A stretch of DNA of 64,000 nt from VBDM01 sp035499735 (lineage in GTDB: Bacteria > Pseudomonadota > Gammaproteobacteria > Burkholderiales > SG8-39): positions 1 through 64,000 of the forward strand of contig DATJYC010000031.1 of assembly GCA_035499735.1 (NCBI GenBank), given 5' to 3'. The position numbers and the translations under genes are program-made. Positions 51,626-60,602 of this stretch are shown in pieces. The notes under the pieces were generated by a model that saw only the letters and a program-made list of their open reading frames with translations, had not been told where the DNA came from and did no database searches. The stretch's first letter is position 1. The number at the start of each line of letters is the position of its first letter.

Positions 51626-52012
51626 CTAGTACCGCTTGATGTCGGCGTGCGCGACCAGCACCATGTAGGCGAGCAGGAACGAGAACAGCGCCGCCGTCCA
51701 CAGCGAGAATATCGAGAAGCCGCGGCTCAGGTCGAGCAGCGCCACGCAGGCGAAGAACAGGAACACGTCGATCAGCGTGACGTCCAGCAGGAGGATCACC
51801 ATCTTCGCCGGCCGGTTGTTGAGCACGGTGCGGAGCTTCGAGACCCCGGCGCTCGCCGGGAACTTGGCGACCAGCACGCGCATGGTCCACCACAGGACCG
51901 CGAGAACCGACTTGACGAGGGCCGCGAGCAGCACCGCGTCCTTGAACGCCTGCGGCGACAGGCTCCACTGGCTGATGATGAAATTGAAGATCACGACCAG
52001 GTTCGAATACAC
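51626..52012 (-). CDS. Small hypothetical membrane protein
   Basis: 128 residues if started at the GTG at 52012 (VYSNLVVIFNF). Three or four hydrophobic helices (FKDAVLLAALVKSVLAVLWW, MVILLLDVTLIDVFLFFACVALLDL and FSIFSLWTAALFSFLLAYMVLVAHA). No family recognised. The frame is open far upstream, but that stretch is antisense to the aminotransferase gene. It sits 21 bases before the VOC gene and may share its transcript. Confidence 0.65.
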   Translation of the reverse strand: MYSNLVVIFNFIISQWSLSPQAFKDAVLLAALVKSVLAVLWWTMRVLVAKFPASAGVSKLRTVLNNRPAKMVILLLDVTLIDVFLFFACVALLDLSRGFSIFSLWTAALFSFLLAYMVLVAHADIKRY

Positions 52013-52111
52013 GGGCTTGGCCCCCTGTTCTTGTGTTTCCGCCCTCCCTGCAACTTCCGGGCGCCAGTGTAAGCTGTCTGTTTCTCCGGTGTAAATGCAA
52101 GGAGCGATCCC

Positions 52112-53461
52112 ATGAAGAACGAACCCGCCGCGCTCGCGCAGGGCCCCGGCCTGCGGACCGGAGCGTACTGGATGCCGTTCACCTCGAACCGGTACCTGAA
52201 GCGCAATCCGCGCTCGCGGATTCTCGCGAGCGCGCAGGGCGCCTACTACACCACCGTCGAGGGCAGGCGCCTGTTCGACTGCCTCTCGGGACTGTGGTGC
52301 TGCCCGCTCGGCCACGGCCATCCGAAGATCGCCGAGGCCGTGGCAAAGCAGGTGAAAGAGCTCGACTACTGCCCCGCGTTCCAGATGGGGCATCCGAAGA
52401 TCTTCTCGCTCGCCGAGCGCCTGGTCGGGCTGGCCCCGCAGGGAATGGGCCAGGTGTTCTTCGGCAACTCGGGCTCGGAGGCCGTGGACACCGCGCTCAA
52501 GATCGCCGTCGCCTACCACCGCGCGAAAGGCGAGGCGTCGCGCACGCGCCTGATCGGCCGCGAGCGCGGCTACCACGGCGTGGGCATGGGCGGCATCTCG
52601 GTCGGCGGCATGGCGGCGAACCGCAAGATGTTCGCGCCGCTCATCCTCCAGGGCGTCGACCACCTGCCGCACACCTACGATGCGGCGCAGATGGGCTTCT
52701 CGCGCGGACAGCCGAAATGGGGCGCGCAGCTCGCCGACGAGCTCGAGCGCCTGGTCGCGCTGCACGACGCCTCGACCATCGCCGCGGTGATCGTCGAGCC
52801 GATGCAGGGCTCGGCGGGGGTGCTCGTGCCGCCGCTCGGATATCTCGAGCGCCTGCGCGCGATCTGCGACAGGCACGGCATTCTGCTGATCTTCGACGAA
52901 GTCATCACCGGCTTCGGGCGCCTCGGACAGGCCTTCGGGGCGCAGCGCTTCGGCGTGGTACCCGACATGATCTGCTTCGCCAAGATCGTCACCAACGGCG
53001 TCATCCCCATGGGCGGTGTGATCGTTAAGCCCGCGATCTACGACGCGTTCATGACCGGCCCGGAGTCCGCGGTCGAGCTGTTCCACGGCTACACCTACTC
53101 GGGGCACCCGGTCGCCGCCGCCGCGGCGCACGCGACGCTCGACGCGCTCGCCGCGGAGGACGCGTTCGCGCGCGCACGCGAGCTCGAGCCCGTGCTCGAG
53201 CAGGGAATCCACTCGCTCAAGGGCGAGCCCGGAATCGCCGACATCCGCAACATCGGCCTCGCTGCCGCGGTGGAGCTGGAGCCGATGCAGGGCAAGCCCG
53301 GCGCGCGCGCGCTGAAGGTGTTCGAGCACGGCCTGGACAACGGGATGCTCTACCGCTTCACCGGCGAGACCATCGCGGTCGCGCCGCCGTTCATCGCCAC
53401 GAAGGCGGAGATCGAAGTGATGGTCGAGAAGCTGCGCGCCTCGATCCGCGCCGCGGCCTAG
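52112..53461 (+). CDS. Class III (omega) aminotransferase
   Basis: 449-residue PLP enzyme, most like beta-alanine:pyruvate / omega-amino acid aminotransferases. It shows YWMPFTSNRYLKRNPR at the N-terminus, FFGNSGSEAVDTALKIA, ERGYHGVGMGGISVGG, LLIFDEVITGFGRLG and the PLP lysine in CFAKIVTNGVIPMGG, followed by GYTYSGHPVA. A clear AAGGAG precedes the ATG. It ends five bases from the opposing amidohydrolase gene. The amine donor is unknown. Confidence 0.93.
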   Translation: MKNEPAALAQGPGLRTGAYWMPFTSNRYLKRNPRSRILASAQGAYYTTVEGRRLFDCLSGLWCCPLGHGHPKIAEAVAKQVKELDYCPAFQMGHPKIFSLAERLVGLAPQGMGQVFFGNSGSEAVDTALKIAVAYHRAKGEASRTRLIGRERGYHGVGMGGISVGGMAANRKMFAPLILQGVDHLPHTYDAAQMGFSRGQPKWGAQLADELERLVALHDASTIAAVIVEPMQGSAGVLVPPLGYLERLRAICDRHGILLIFDEVITGFGRLGQAFGAQRFGVVPDMICFAKIVTNGVIPMGGVIVKPAIYDAFMTGPESAVELFHGYTYSGHPVAAAAAHATLDALAAEDAFARARELEPVLEQGIHSLKGEPGIADIRNIGLAAAVELEPMQGKPGARALKVFEHGLDNGMLYRFTGETIAVAPPFIATKAEIEVMVEKLRASIRAAA

Positions 53462-53465
53462 GACG

Positions 53466-55106
53466 CTATTTCGCCTGGTACACGATCCGGCCGCCCACCA
53501 TCGTCATCACCGGCCTGATGTCCTTGATCTGCGCCGCCGGCACGGCGAGGTAGTTGCGGTCGAGCACGACCAGGTCGGCGTACTTGCCGGGCTGGAGCGA
53601 TCCCAGGTTGTTCTCCTGGAAGACGAACAGGGCGTTGCTGCGGGTGTGCGCGATCAGCGCCTGCTCGCGGCTCACGCTCTGGCGGTTCACCTTGCGCCCG
53701 CCGATCATGCGCCCGGTCACGGCGAAGGACAGCGTGTAGAATGGATTCGAGGTCGTCACCGCGGTCGCGTCCGACCCCAGGCCCCAGACGATGCCGCTGT
53801 CCTGCACGCGCTTGAAAGGCGGCATGTCCCAGGCGCGATCGCCGTGCACCGCGTGCATGAGCGCGCCCTGTATCAGCGGACGGCTGTGCAGCCCGGCGTA
53901 CAGGCCCAGCCGCTTCATGCGCTCGAGCTGCGCGTCGGTGACCTGGTCGAGGTGCGACAGCACCCAGCGCAGCCCCTTGATCGGCTCGACCTTGTTCACC
54001 GCCTCCATCTGATCCAGATAGGCGTCGATCGCGTTCTCCATCTCGACGTGGGCGTTCAGGAACATCCCGCTCTCGGCCACCGCGTGCAGGATGCGCTGCA
54101 CTTGGCGCATGTCCTCGGGCCTGACCGCGAAATCGGCGCGCAGGAGCTGCGTCGTCGCGGGCAGGTAGACCGACTCGCCCCAGCCGATGTTGTCGAACCA
54201 GTCGTCGCCCTGGAACGGCGTCGCCTGCTGGATCTCGGCGATCACCTTGTCGACCTCGGCGGGCGTCGAGGGCTGGCGGCTCGTGGTCCAGAAAGCGCGC
54301 GCGTTCAGCTCGCCGCGCTGCGCCAGCTCGCGGTAGGCGGCGTAATGGCGCTCGTCGATGCCGCGCCCTCCCGCGTCGTACCACGCGGTGATGCCCATCG
54401 CGTTGAGGCCCGCTACGAACTTGCGCACGTTCGCGACCCACTGCTCCTTGTCCGGAGGCGGGATCTTCGCGGCGACGAAGGCGACGCCGCCCGCGCCGCT
54501 CACCAGGCCCGTGGGCCGGCCGGCCGCGTCCTTCTCGATCGCGCCGCCGCGCGGGTCGGGCGTGGCCGCGTCGATTCCCGCCGCCTTGAGCGCGGCGCTG
54601 TTCAGATAGCTTCGGATGTAGACGGCCTGGAGCACCACGGGGTTGTCGGGCGCGACGCGGTCGAGCTCCTCGAGCGGGAACCCGCGCGGGTCGTCGGTGA
54701 ACTGGTCCTCCGACCAGCCGCCCAGCGTCGCGATCCATTCCCCGGGCCTGGCCGCGCGTACCCGCTCGGCGAGCATCGCCAGCGCCCTGGCGCGCGAGGT
54801 CACGCCGTCCAGGCGCAGCTCGTCGTGCTCGGGCGCGCGGATGAAATGGGCGTGGTTGTCGATCAGCCCCGGGATCACCGTGCGCGCCTTGAGATCGATG
54901 ATCTTCGTTCCCGGCCCCTGGTGCTCGAGCACGTCGGCGTTGTTGCCGACGGCGAGGATGCGCTCCCCGCGGATCGCCACGCCCTGGGCGATGCTGAAGC
55001 GCTGGTCGACGGTCACGACCCTGCCGTTGAGCAGGATCGTATCGGCGCGCTCGGCCGCCCCGGCGGAGATGGAGACGCTTAGCAGCGCGGCGAAGAGACA
55101 CTTCAT
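53466..55106 (-). CDS. YtcJ-like amidohydrolase, exported
   Basis: 546 residues from the ATG at 55106; signal peptide MKCLFAALLSVSISAGAAE. The composite barrel/beta-sandwich of amidohydrolase superfamily members is seen in ADTILLNGRVVTVD, VIPGLIDNHAHFIRAP (HxH metal site), FLNAHVEMENAIDAYLDQ, GLGSDATAVTTSNPF and LGSLQPGKYADLVVLDRN. Probably hydrolyses amide or ester bonds in the periplasm. The ATG overlaps the stop of the molybdopterin dehydrogenase gene (ATGA), implying joint function. Confidence 0.9.
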   Translation of the reverse strand: MKCLFAALLSVSISAGAAERADTILLNGRVVTVDQRFSIAQGVAIRGERILAVGNNADVLEHQGPGTKIIDLKARTVIPGLIDNHAHFIRAPEHDELRLDGVTSRARALAMLAERVRAARPGEWIATLGGWSEDQFTDDPRGFPLEELDRVAPDNPVVLQAVYIRSYLNSAALKAAGIDAATPDPRGGAIEKDAAGRPTGLVSGAGGVAFVAAKIPPPDKEQWVANVRKFVAGLNAMGITAWYDAGGRGIDERHYAAYRELAQRGELNARAFWTTSRQPSTPAEVDKVIAEIQQATPFQGDDWFDNIGWGESVYLPATTQLLRADFAVRPEDMRQVQRILHAVAESGMFLNAHVEMENAIDAYLDQMEAVNKVEPIKGLRWVLSHLDQVTDAQLERMKRLGLYAGLHSRPLIQGALMHAVHGDRAWDMPPFKRVQDSGIVWGLGSDATAVTTSNPFYTLSFAVTGRMIGGRKVNRQSVSREQALIAHTRSNALFVFQENNLGSLQPGKYADLVVLDRNYLAVPAAQIKDIRPVMTMVGGRIVYQAK

Positions 55107-57448
55107 GGCTGGATTTCTCCTTGGCGCCGCATGATAACTCGGCGCGCCGCGCGGATGGCGCGCCACACCCGCTCGGGCGTGGCGGGAAGCTCGATATGGT
55201 CGACCCCGAGTTCCGCGAGCGCGTCGACGATCGCGTTCGCGACCGCGGCGAGCGCGGGCGTGGTGCCGCCCTCGCCGCCCGCGCGGATTCCCAGCGGGTT
55301 GGTCGGCGACGGGACCTCGCTCAGCTCGGTCGCGAGATCGGGAAAGTGGTCGGCGCGCGGCATCGCGTAGTCCATGAAGGAGGCCGAGAGCAGCTGCCCG
55401 GTGTCGGGGTCGTAGCGGCATTCCTCGAGGAGCGCCTGGCCCGCCCCCTGCGCGAACCCGCCGTGCGTCTGCCCGTGAAGGATCAGCGGGTTGACCGCGC
55501 GGCCCACGTCGTCGACGGCGGCGAGGCGCGCGATCGCGACCTCGCCCGTCTCGGGATCGACCTCGACCTCGCACACCTGGCTGCCGTAGGGAAACCCCGC
55601 GACGCGCAGCGTCTCGGTGTGCGCCGCGGCGAGCGGCCCGGCCTCGGCGACGTCGAAGAGGCCGATCGAGCGGTCGGTGCCTTTGACGCAGAAGCGCCCC
55701 TCGCGGAACTCGATGTCGGCTGCCGCGACCTCGAGCAGGCCCGCGGCGACCGCCCTGCCTTTCGCGACGATCGCCTCCGACGCCTTTCCGAGCACGACGC
55801 TCGCGAAGCGCATCGAGCGCCCGGAGTGCGACCCGCCGCCCTCCGTCACGACATCGGTGTCGCCCTGGATGAGGTTGACGCTCTCGAAGGGCACGCCCAG
55901 CCATTCGACGAGCAGCTGGGCGAAGCTCGTCTCGTGCCCCTGCCCGCTGGAGAGCGTCCCGATCACGGCGTCGACGCGTCCCTCGGGCCGCACCGCGAGC
56001 TCGGCGCGCTCGGTCGGGAACCCGGAGGTCACCTCCACGTAGTTCGCGACGCCGATTCCGCGCAGCTTCCCGCGCCGCCGCGCCTCGGCGCGGCGCGCCT
56101 CGAATCCGTTCCAGTCGCCGAGCGCGAGCGCCGCGTCCATCGCCCTTGCGTACGCGCCGCTGTCGTAGACGAGGCCGAAGGGGTTGCGGTGCGGCATCGC
56201 CGCCTCGGGAACGAGGTTGCGCCGGCGCAACTCGACGCGGTCGATCCCCAGCTTGCGCGCGGCGAGGTCGATCAGGCGCTCGACGACGAAGATCGCCTCG
56301 GGCCGCCCGGCACTGCGGTAGGGCGTCGTCGGCGGCGTGTTGGAGAGCACCGCGCGCGCGCGCACGTGCGCCGACGGGAAGCGGTAGACGCTGGTGATGA
56401 TCGACGCGCCCTTGGACAGCGGCACGTGCGAGGCGGTGTGCGCCCCCACGTTGCTCAGGTTCGAGGCGCGCAGCGCGAGGAAGTTGCCGCGGGCGTCGAG
56501 CGCGAGCTCCGCCTCGACCGCCAGGTCGCGGCCCTGGTAGTCCGACAGGAACGCCTCCCCGCGCTCGCAGGTCCATTTCACCGGGCGGCCCAGGCGCCGC
56601 GACGCCCAGGCGACGAGCGCGAACTCGGGAAAGAAGCTGTTCTTCGTCCCGAAGTTGCCGCCGGTGTCGCGGGCGACCACGCGCACCGAGCCCTCGTCCA
56701 CGCCGAGCATCGCCGCGAGCTCGCGCTTCTGGCGCACGACGCCGCCCGACCCGGCGTAGAGCGTGGTGCGCCGCGTCGCGGCGTCGTAGGCGCCGAGCGC
56801 GGCGCGCGGCTCCATCGGCACGCCGGTCACCCGCTGCACCCGGGTCGAGAGGCGCACGACGTGGTCCGCGCGCGCGAACGCCGCGCCGCTCGCCGCGGGG
56901 TCGCCCAGGTCCGCGTCGATCGTCACGTTGGATCCGCGCTCCTCCCACAAGAGCGGCGCGCCGGGCGCCGCCGCGTCGGCCGCCCGCACGACCGCGGGCA
57001 GCGGCTCGTACTCGACACGGAGGCGCTCGGCGGCGTCGCGCGCGTCCTGCAACGATTCGGCGACGATCATGGCGACCGCTTCGCCGACGAAGCGCGCCTT
57101 GTCCGCGGGCAGCGGATAGTGGGGCGCGATGAAGATCGCGGAGCCGTCGCGGTTCGAGAGGCCGACGTCGGGCGGGCTCGCCGAGAACGGCCGGTGGGGG
57201 ATCGGCTTCAGGCCGTCGTCGAGCCAGTCTGCGCCCGTGAGCACCGCGAGCACGCCCGGCGACGCGAGCGCTTCCAGCGCGTCGATCGCGACGATTCGCG
57301 CGTGCGCGTGCGGCGAGCGCGCCACGACCGCGTAGGCCTGCCCCGGGAGATCGAGGTCGTCGCTGAAGGAGCCCCTGCCCGCGAGCAGCCGAGCGTCCTC
57401 CTTGCGCGGCACCGGCGCTCCTATGCCCGCCTTCACGATGTTTTCCAT
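55103..57448 (-). CDS. Xanthine dehydrogenase-family molybdopterin-binding subunit (CoxL-like)
   Basis: 781 residues from the ATG at 57448 (MENIVKAGIGAPVPRKEDARLL). An aldehyde-oxidase hammerhead domain (about 20-130) precedes the cofactor-binding domain with TGGNFGTKNSFFPEF, PYRSAGRPEA, GTLSSGQGHETSFAQ and the catalytic Glu in IRAGGEGGTTPALAA. Such subunits hydroxylate or oxidise N-heterocycles or aldehydes together with FAD and 2Fe-2S subunits. Neither partner is adjacent; instead an amidohydrolase follows with a four-base overlap. Only 26 bases separate its start from the divergent TctC. Confidence 0.9.
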   Translation of the reverse strand: MENIVKAGIGAPVPRKEDARLLAGRGSFSDDLDLPGQAYAVVARSPHAHARIVAIDALEALASPGVLAVLTGADWLDDGLKPIPHRPFSASPPDVGLSNRDGSAIFIAPHYPLPADKARFVGEAVAMIVAESLQDARDAAERLRVEYEPLPAVVRAADAAAPGAPLLWEERGSNVTIDADLGDPAASGAAFARADHVVRLSTRVQRVTGVPMEPRAALGAYDAATRRTTLYAGSGGVVRQKRELAAMLGVDEGSVRVVARDTGGNFGTKNSFFPEFALVAWASRRLGRPVKWTCERGEAFLSDYQGRDLAVEAELALDARGNFLALRASNLSNVGAHTASHVPLSKGASIITSVYRFPSAHVRARAVLSNTPPTTPYRSAGRPEAIFVVERLIDLAARKLGIDRVELRRRNLVPEAAMPHRNPFGLVYDSGAYARAMDAALALGDWNGFEARRAEARRRGKLRGIGVANYVEVTSGFPTERAELAVRPEGRVDAVIGTLSSGQGHETSFAQLLVEWLGVPFESVNLIQGDTDVVTEGGGSHSGRSMRFASVVLGKASEAIVAKGRAVAAGLLEVAAADIEFREGRFCVKGTDRSIGLFDVAEAGPLAAAHTETLRVAGFPYGSQVCEVEVDPETGEVAIARLAAVDDVGRAVNPLILHGQTHGGFAQGAGQALLEECRYDPDTGQLLSASFMDYAMPRADHFPDLATELSEVPSPTNPLGIRAGGEGGTTPALAAVANAIVDALAELGVDHIELPATPERVWRAIRAARRVIMRRQGEIQP

Positions 57449-57474
57449 TCGAACCGCGGTATCATGGCACGGCC

Positions 57475-58428
57475 GTGAGAATCGCATTCATCGCCCTGCT
57501 CGCCGCGCTGTCGCTGCCCCTGCGGGCGGAGGACTACCCCTCGAAGCCGGTGCACGTCTACGTGCCCTCGAGCGCGGGGGGCGCCTCCGACATCGCGGCG
57601 CGGCTCTTGAGCCCCAAGCTCGCCGAGGAGCTGGGCCAGCCTTTCGTCGTGGAGAACCGCGTCGCCTCCGGCGGCATCGTCGGCACCGCGCAGCTCGCCA
57701 AGGCGCCCGCCGACGGCTACGCCATCATGGTGACCTTCGACACTTTCGCTTCCAACCCCCATCTCTACAAGGAGCTGCCCTACGACGTGGTGAAGGACTT
57801 CGCTCCGATCATGCTGGTCGTGCGCTACCCGCAAATCCTCGTGGTGCACCCGAGCCTGGGCGTGAAGACGGTGCCGGAGTTCGTCGCGTACGCCAAGAAC
57901 AACCCCGGGAAGCTGAACTACGGCTCGGCCGGACCTGCATCCTCCAGCCGACTCGCGTTCGAGCTGTTCAAGGACGCCGCGGGCATCCAGGCCGTCGCCG
58001 TCAACTACAAGGGCGGCGGGCCGGCGATCAGCGATCTCGTCGCCGGCACGGTCCAGGTGATGCTCGTCCAGGCGGGCGGCGCGATCGGACAGAACGTGAG
58101 AGCGGGCAAGCTCATCGGCCTCGCCACGAGCGGCCGGGCGCGCTCGCCGCACTTTCCCGACCTGCCGACGATAGGCGATTTCTATCCGGGATTCGAAACG
58201 ACGTCGTGGGTCGGCGCCGTCGCGCCGGCGGGCACCCCGGCCGCGATCATCGACAGGCTGAACGGGGCCCTCGCTAAGATCCTCGCCGAGCCCGACATCA
58301 AGGCGAGGTTCGACGCGCAGAGCGCCGAGATCGTGGCGAGCACCCCGGAGGAGTTCGGCGAGTTCATCAAGTCCGAATCGGCGAAATGGGGCAAGATCAT
58401 CCGCGACAAGGGAATCCGCGCGGAGTGA
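57475..58428 (+). CDS. TctC (Bug) family periplasmic receptor
   Basis: 317 residues, GTG start at 57475; signal peptide MRIAFIALLAALSLPLRAE. Family blocks: KPVHVYVPSSAGGASDIAARLL, VENRVASGGIVGTAQLAKAPADGYAIM, VNYKGGGPAISDLVAGTVQVML and TPEEFGEFIKSESAKWGKI. Divergent from the molybdopterin dehydrogenase and amidohydrolase genes across 26 bases, so it may capture their substrate; a -10-like TATCAT is in the gap. No membrane partners nearby. Confidence 0.9.
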   Translation: MRIAFIALLAALSLPLRAEDYPSKPVHVYVPSSAGGASDIAARLLSPKLAEELGQPFVVENRVASGGIVGTAQLAKAPADGYAIMVTFDTFASNPHLYKELPYDVVKDFAPIMLVVRYPQILVVHPSLGVKTVPEFVAYAKNNPGKLNYGSAGPASSSRLAFELFKDAAGIQAVAVNYKGGGPAISDLVAGTVQVMLVQAGGAIGQNVRAGKLIGLATSGRARSPHFPDLPTIGDFYPGFETTSWVGAVAPAGTPAAIIDRLNGALAKILAEPDIKARFDAQSAEIVASTPEEFGEFIKSESAKWGKIIRDKGIRAE

Positions 58429-58429
58429 T

Positions 58430-59245
58430 CTAAGCGCGCCTCGCGAGCCCGAAGTCCTCGCCGATCGGCTTGCCCGGATAGTGGAAGGCGATCGGCCCCT
58501 CGGGCTTCGCGTGCATGAACTGGTAGACGTAGGGATCCTTCGAGGCGAGCACTTCGTCTGGCGTGCCCTCGCCCGCCACCACCCCGTCGGCGATCACGTA
58601 CAGGTAGTCGACCAGCTTCACCGCCTCGCTCACGTCGTAGCTCACCACGATCGAGGTCGCGCCCAGCGCGTCGTTCAGCTGCCGGATGAGGCTGGCGATG
58701 ACGTTGATCGAGATCGGGTCGAGGCCGCCGAAGGGCTCGTCGTACATCGCGAGCATCGGATCGGCGGCGATCGCGCGGGCGAGCGCCACACGCCGCGACA
58801 TGCCGCCCGAGAGCTCGTTGGGCGCGAGCGCGTGCGCACCGCGCAAGCCCACGGCCTGGAGCTTCATCAGCACGATGCGGCGCAGCACGCTCTCCGGGAG
58901 CCGGGTATGGTGCTCGCGCATGGGAAAGGCGATGTTCTCGTACACGCTCATGTCGGTGAAGAGCCCGCCCGCCTGGAACATCATCCCCATCTTGCGGCGC
59001 AGCGCGTAGAGAGCGCGCGTGCCGAGCTCGTGGACCACCTGGCCGTCGACCCTGACCGTGCCGCGCTCGGGCGTCGCCTGCCCGCCGATGAGGCGCAGCA
59101 GGGTCGATTTTCCCGAGCCGCTCGCGCCGAGAATCGCCACGACCTTGCCGCGCGGGATCATGAGGCTCAGGCCCTTCAGCAGCTTGCGCGGCCCGTAGGA
59201 AAACTCCAGGTCCGAGATCTCGACGAGGTTTCCGCTCGCAGGCAC
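58430..59245 (-). CDS. ABC transporter ATP-binding protein, MlaF-like
   Basis: 271 residues. Walker A GASGSGKS (40-47), Q-loop Gln91 in MFQAGGLFTD, signature LSGGMS (145-150) and Walker B LAMYDE (165-170) followed by PFGGLDPIS. GGLFTDMSVYENIAFP is typical of MlaF, the ATPase of MCE-type lipid transporters. Residue 203 in the switch loop (VVSYDV) is Tyr (codon TAC, 58639-58637), where nearly all ABC ATPases have His. No mlaE, mlaD or mlaC is adjacent. It ends two bases from the opposing TctC stop and follows the thiolase gene by four bases. Confidence 0.88.
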   Translation of the reverse strand: MPASGNLVEISDLEFSYGPRKLLKGLSLMIPRGKVVAILGASGSGKSTLLRLIGGQATPERGTVRVDGQVVHELGTRALYALRRKMGMMFQAGGLFTDMSVYENIAFPMREHHTRLPESVLRRIVLMKLQAVGLRGAHALAPNELSGGMSRRVALARAIAADPMLAMYDEPFGGLDPISINVIASLIRQLNDALGATSIVVSYDVSEAVKLVDYLYVIADGVVAGEGTPDEVLASKDPYVYQFMHAKPEGPIAFHYPGKPIGEDFGLARRA

Positions 59246-59249
59246 GGCG

Positions 59250-60521
59250 CTAGTCTCTCTGGAGCAGCGCCACCGTGCCGAGGCCGCCGTCGGCGCAGAT
59301 GCTCACCACCGCGCGGCTTCCCTTCGGCATCGCCGCCAGCTCCTTCACGGCCTGCGACAGGATGCGGGCGCCGGTCGCGCCGAACGGATGGCCGAGCGCG
59401 ACCGAGCCGCCGTGCGGGTTCAGTCTCTCCACCGGCACCTTGCCCGGATCGAAATCGACGCCCGCCTTCTCGCGCCGGAAGCCCGGGCTCTCGAGCGCAG
59501 CGACGTTGCACAGTACCTGCGCCGCGAACGCCTCGTGGATCTCCCACAGCGCGACATCGGCGTAGGCGAGCCTGTTGCGCGCGAGCATGCGCGGAATCGC
59601 GTAGGCGGGCGCCATCAGCAGGCCTTCGTGGAAGATGTCGACCGCGGCGATTTCCCAGTCGGCCAGACGGACGCGCGGAACCGAGCCGGGGAGCCGCTTC
59701 AGGCCATCGGCGGTCGCGACCCACAAGCCGGCGGCGCCGTCGGTCAGCGGCGAGGAGTTTCCCGCGGTGATCGTGCCCTTGCCGCTCTTCCGGTCGAACG
59801 CCGGCTGCAGCTTCGCGAGGCGCTCGAGGCTCGTGTCGGCGCGCGGAAAGCCGTCGCGCTTCGCGTCGCCGGCCGGCACGATCAGGTCGTCGAAGAACCC
59901 GGACTTCTGTCCCGCGACCGCTTTCTCGTGGCTCGCGAGCGCGATCCTGTCCTGGGCCTCGCGGGCGATGTTCCAGGTCTTGGCCATCTCCTCGCAGTGT
60001 TCGCCCATGCTCTTGCCCGTCGCGCGGTTCTTCACTTCGAGCACGTGCAGGTGGACGTCGCGTGGCCTGAGGCTCGCGAGCGCCGAAAGCCGCTGCGAGG
60101 CCGACCGCGCCTGGCCGACGCGCCGCAGCCAGTCGGAGAGATTCTGCGAGAGGCCGACCTGCACGCGGCTCATGGCCTCGACGCCCCCGACCAGCGCCAG
60201 CTCCTTGCCGCCGCGCCCGAGCAGCCCGGCCGCCTCGAACGCCGCCACCATGCTGGTCGAGCACGCGAGCACCGTGGAGAACGCCGGAATCGTCTGGTCG
60301 AGTCCCGCCTCGATCTGGATCTCGCGCGCGATGTTCGAGTAGCGCAGGTTCGGGATCACCGTGCCCCAGACCAGAAGGTCGGGCCGGATGCCCTCGTGCG
60401 TCATGGCCTGCATGACCGGCACCGACATTCCGATCGCGCCGAGACCCGCGAGGGGCCCGTCGACGCGCGCGAAGGGCGTGCGCAGGCCGGCGGCGAGCCA
60501 GAGGTCGGGGTCGGAGCTCAA
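59250..60521 (-). CDS. Thiolase family acetyl-CoA acyltransferase
   Basis: 423 residues. The start is taken as a TTG at 60521 (LSSDPDLWLAAGLRTPF), since no ATG or GTG gives a complete N-terminus. The acyl-accepting Cys87 is in VLACSTSM, the catalytic His in NPHGGSVALGHPFGATGAR and the second Cys in SICADGGLGTVAL. It catalyses thiolytic cleavage of 3-ketoacyl-CoA or the reverse condensation. Its residues resemble FadI/acetyl-CoA C-acetyltransferases; specificity is open. It precedes the MlaF-like gene by four bases. Confidence 0.9.
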   Translation of the reverse strand: MSSDPDLWLAAGLRTPFARVDGPLAGLGAIGMSVPVMQAMTHEGIRPDLLVWGTVIPNLRYSNIAREIQIEAGLDQTIPAFSTVLACSTSMVAAFEAAGLLGRGGKELALVGGVEAMSRVQVGLSQNLSDWLRRVGQARSASQRLSALASLRPRDVHLHVLEVKNRATGKSMGEHCEEMAKTWNIAREAQDRIALASHEKAVAGQKSGFFDDLIVPAGDAKRDGFPRADTSLERLAKLQPAFDRKSGKGTITAGNSSPLTDGAAGLWVATADGLKRLPGSVPRVRLADWEIAAVDIFHEGLLMAPAYAIPRMLARNRLAYADVALWEIHEAFAAQVLCNVAALESPGFRREKAGVDFDPGKVPVERLNPHGGSVALGHPFGATGARILSQAVKELAAMPKGSRAVVSICADGGLGTVALLQRD

Positions 60522-60571
60522 GCCGCGATTGTAAGGCCTGCGAGGTTTCGCCGACCAAGTCGTGCCCCCGT

Positions 60572-60577
60572 TATACT
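60572..60577 (+). promoter_or_regulatory. -10 box for msrB
   Basis: TATACT 25 bases before the msrB ATG, followed by the ribosome site GGAGGA. The -35 region is poor (TTTCGC with too long a spacer), so this is a suggestion only. Confidence 0.4.
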
Positions 60578-60602
60578 GGACGCCCCACGGAGGACTGTGA
60601 AC

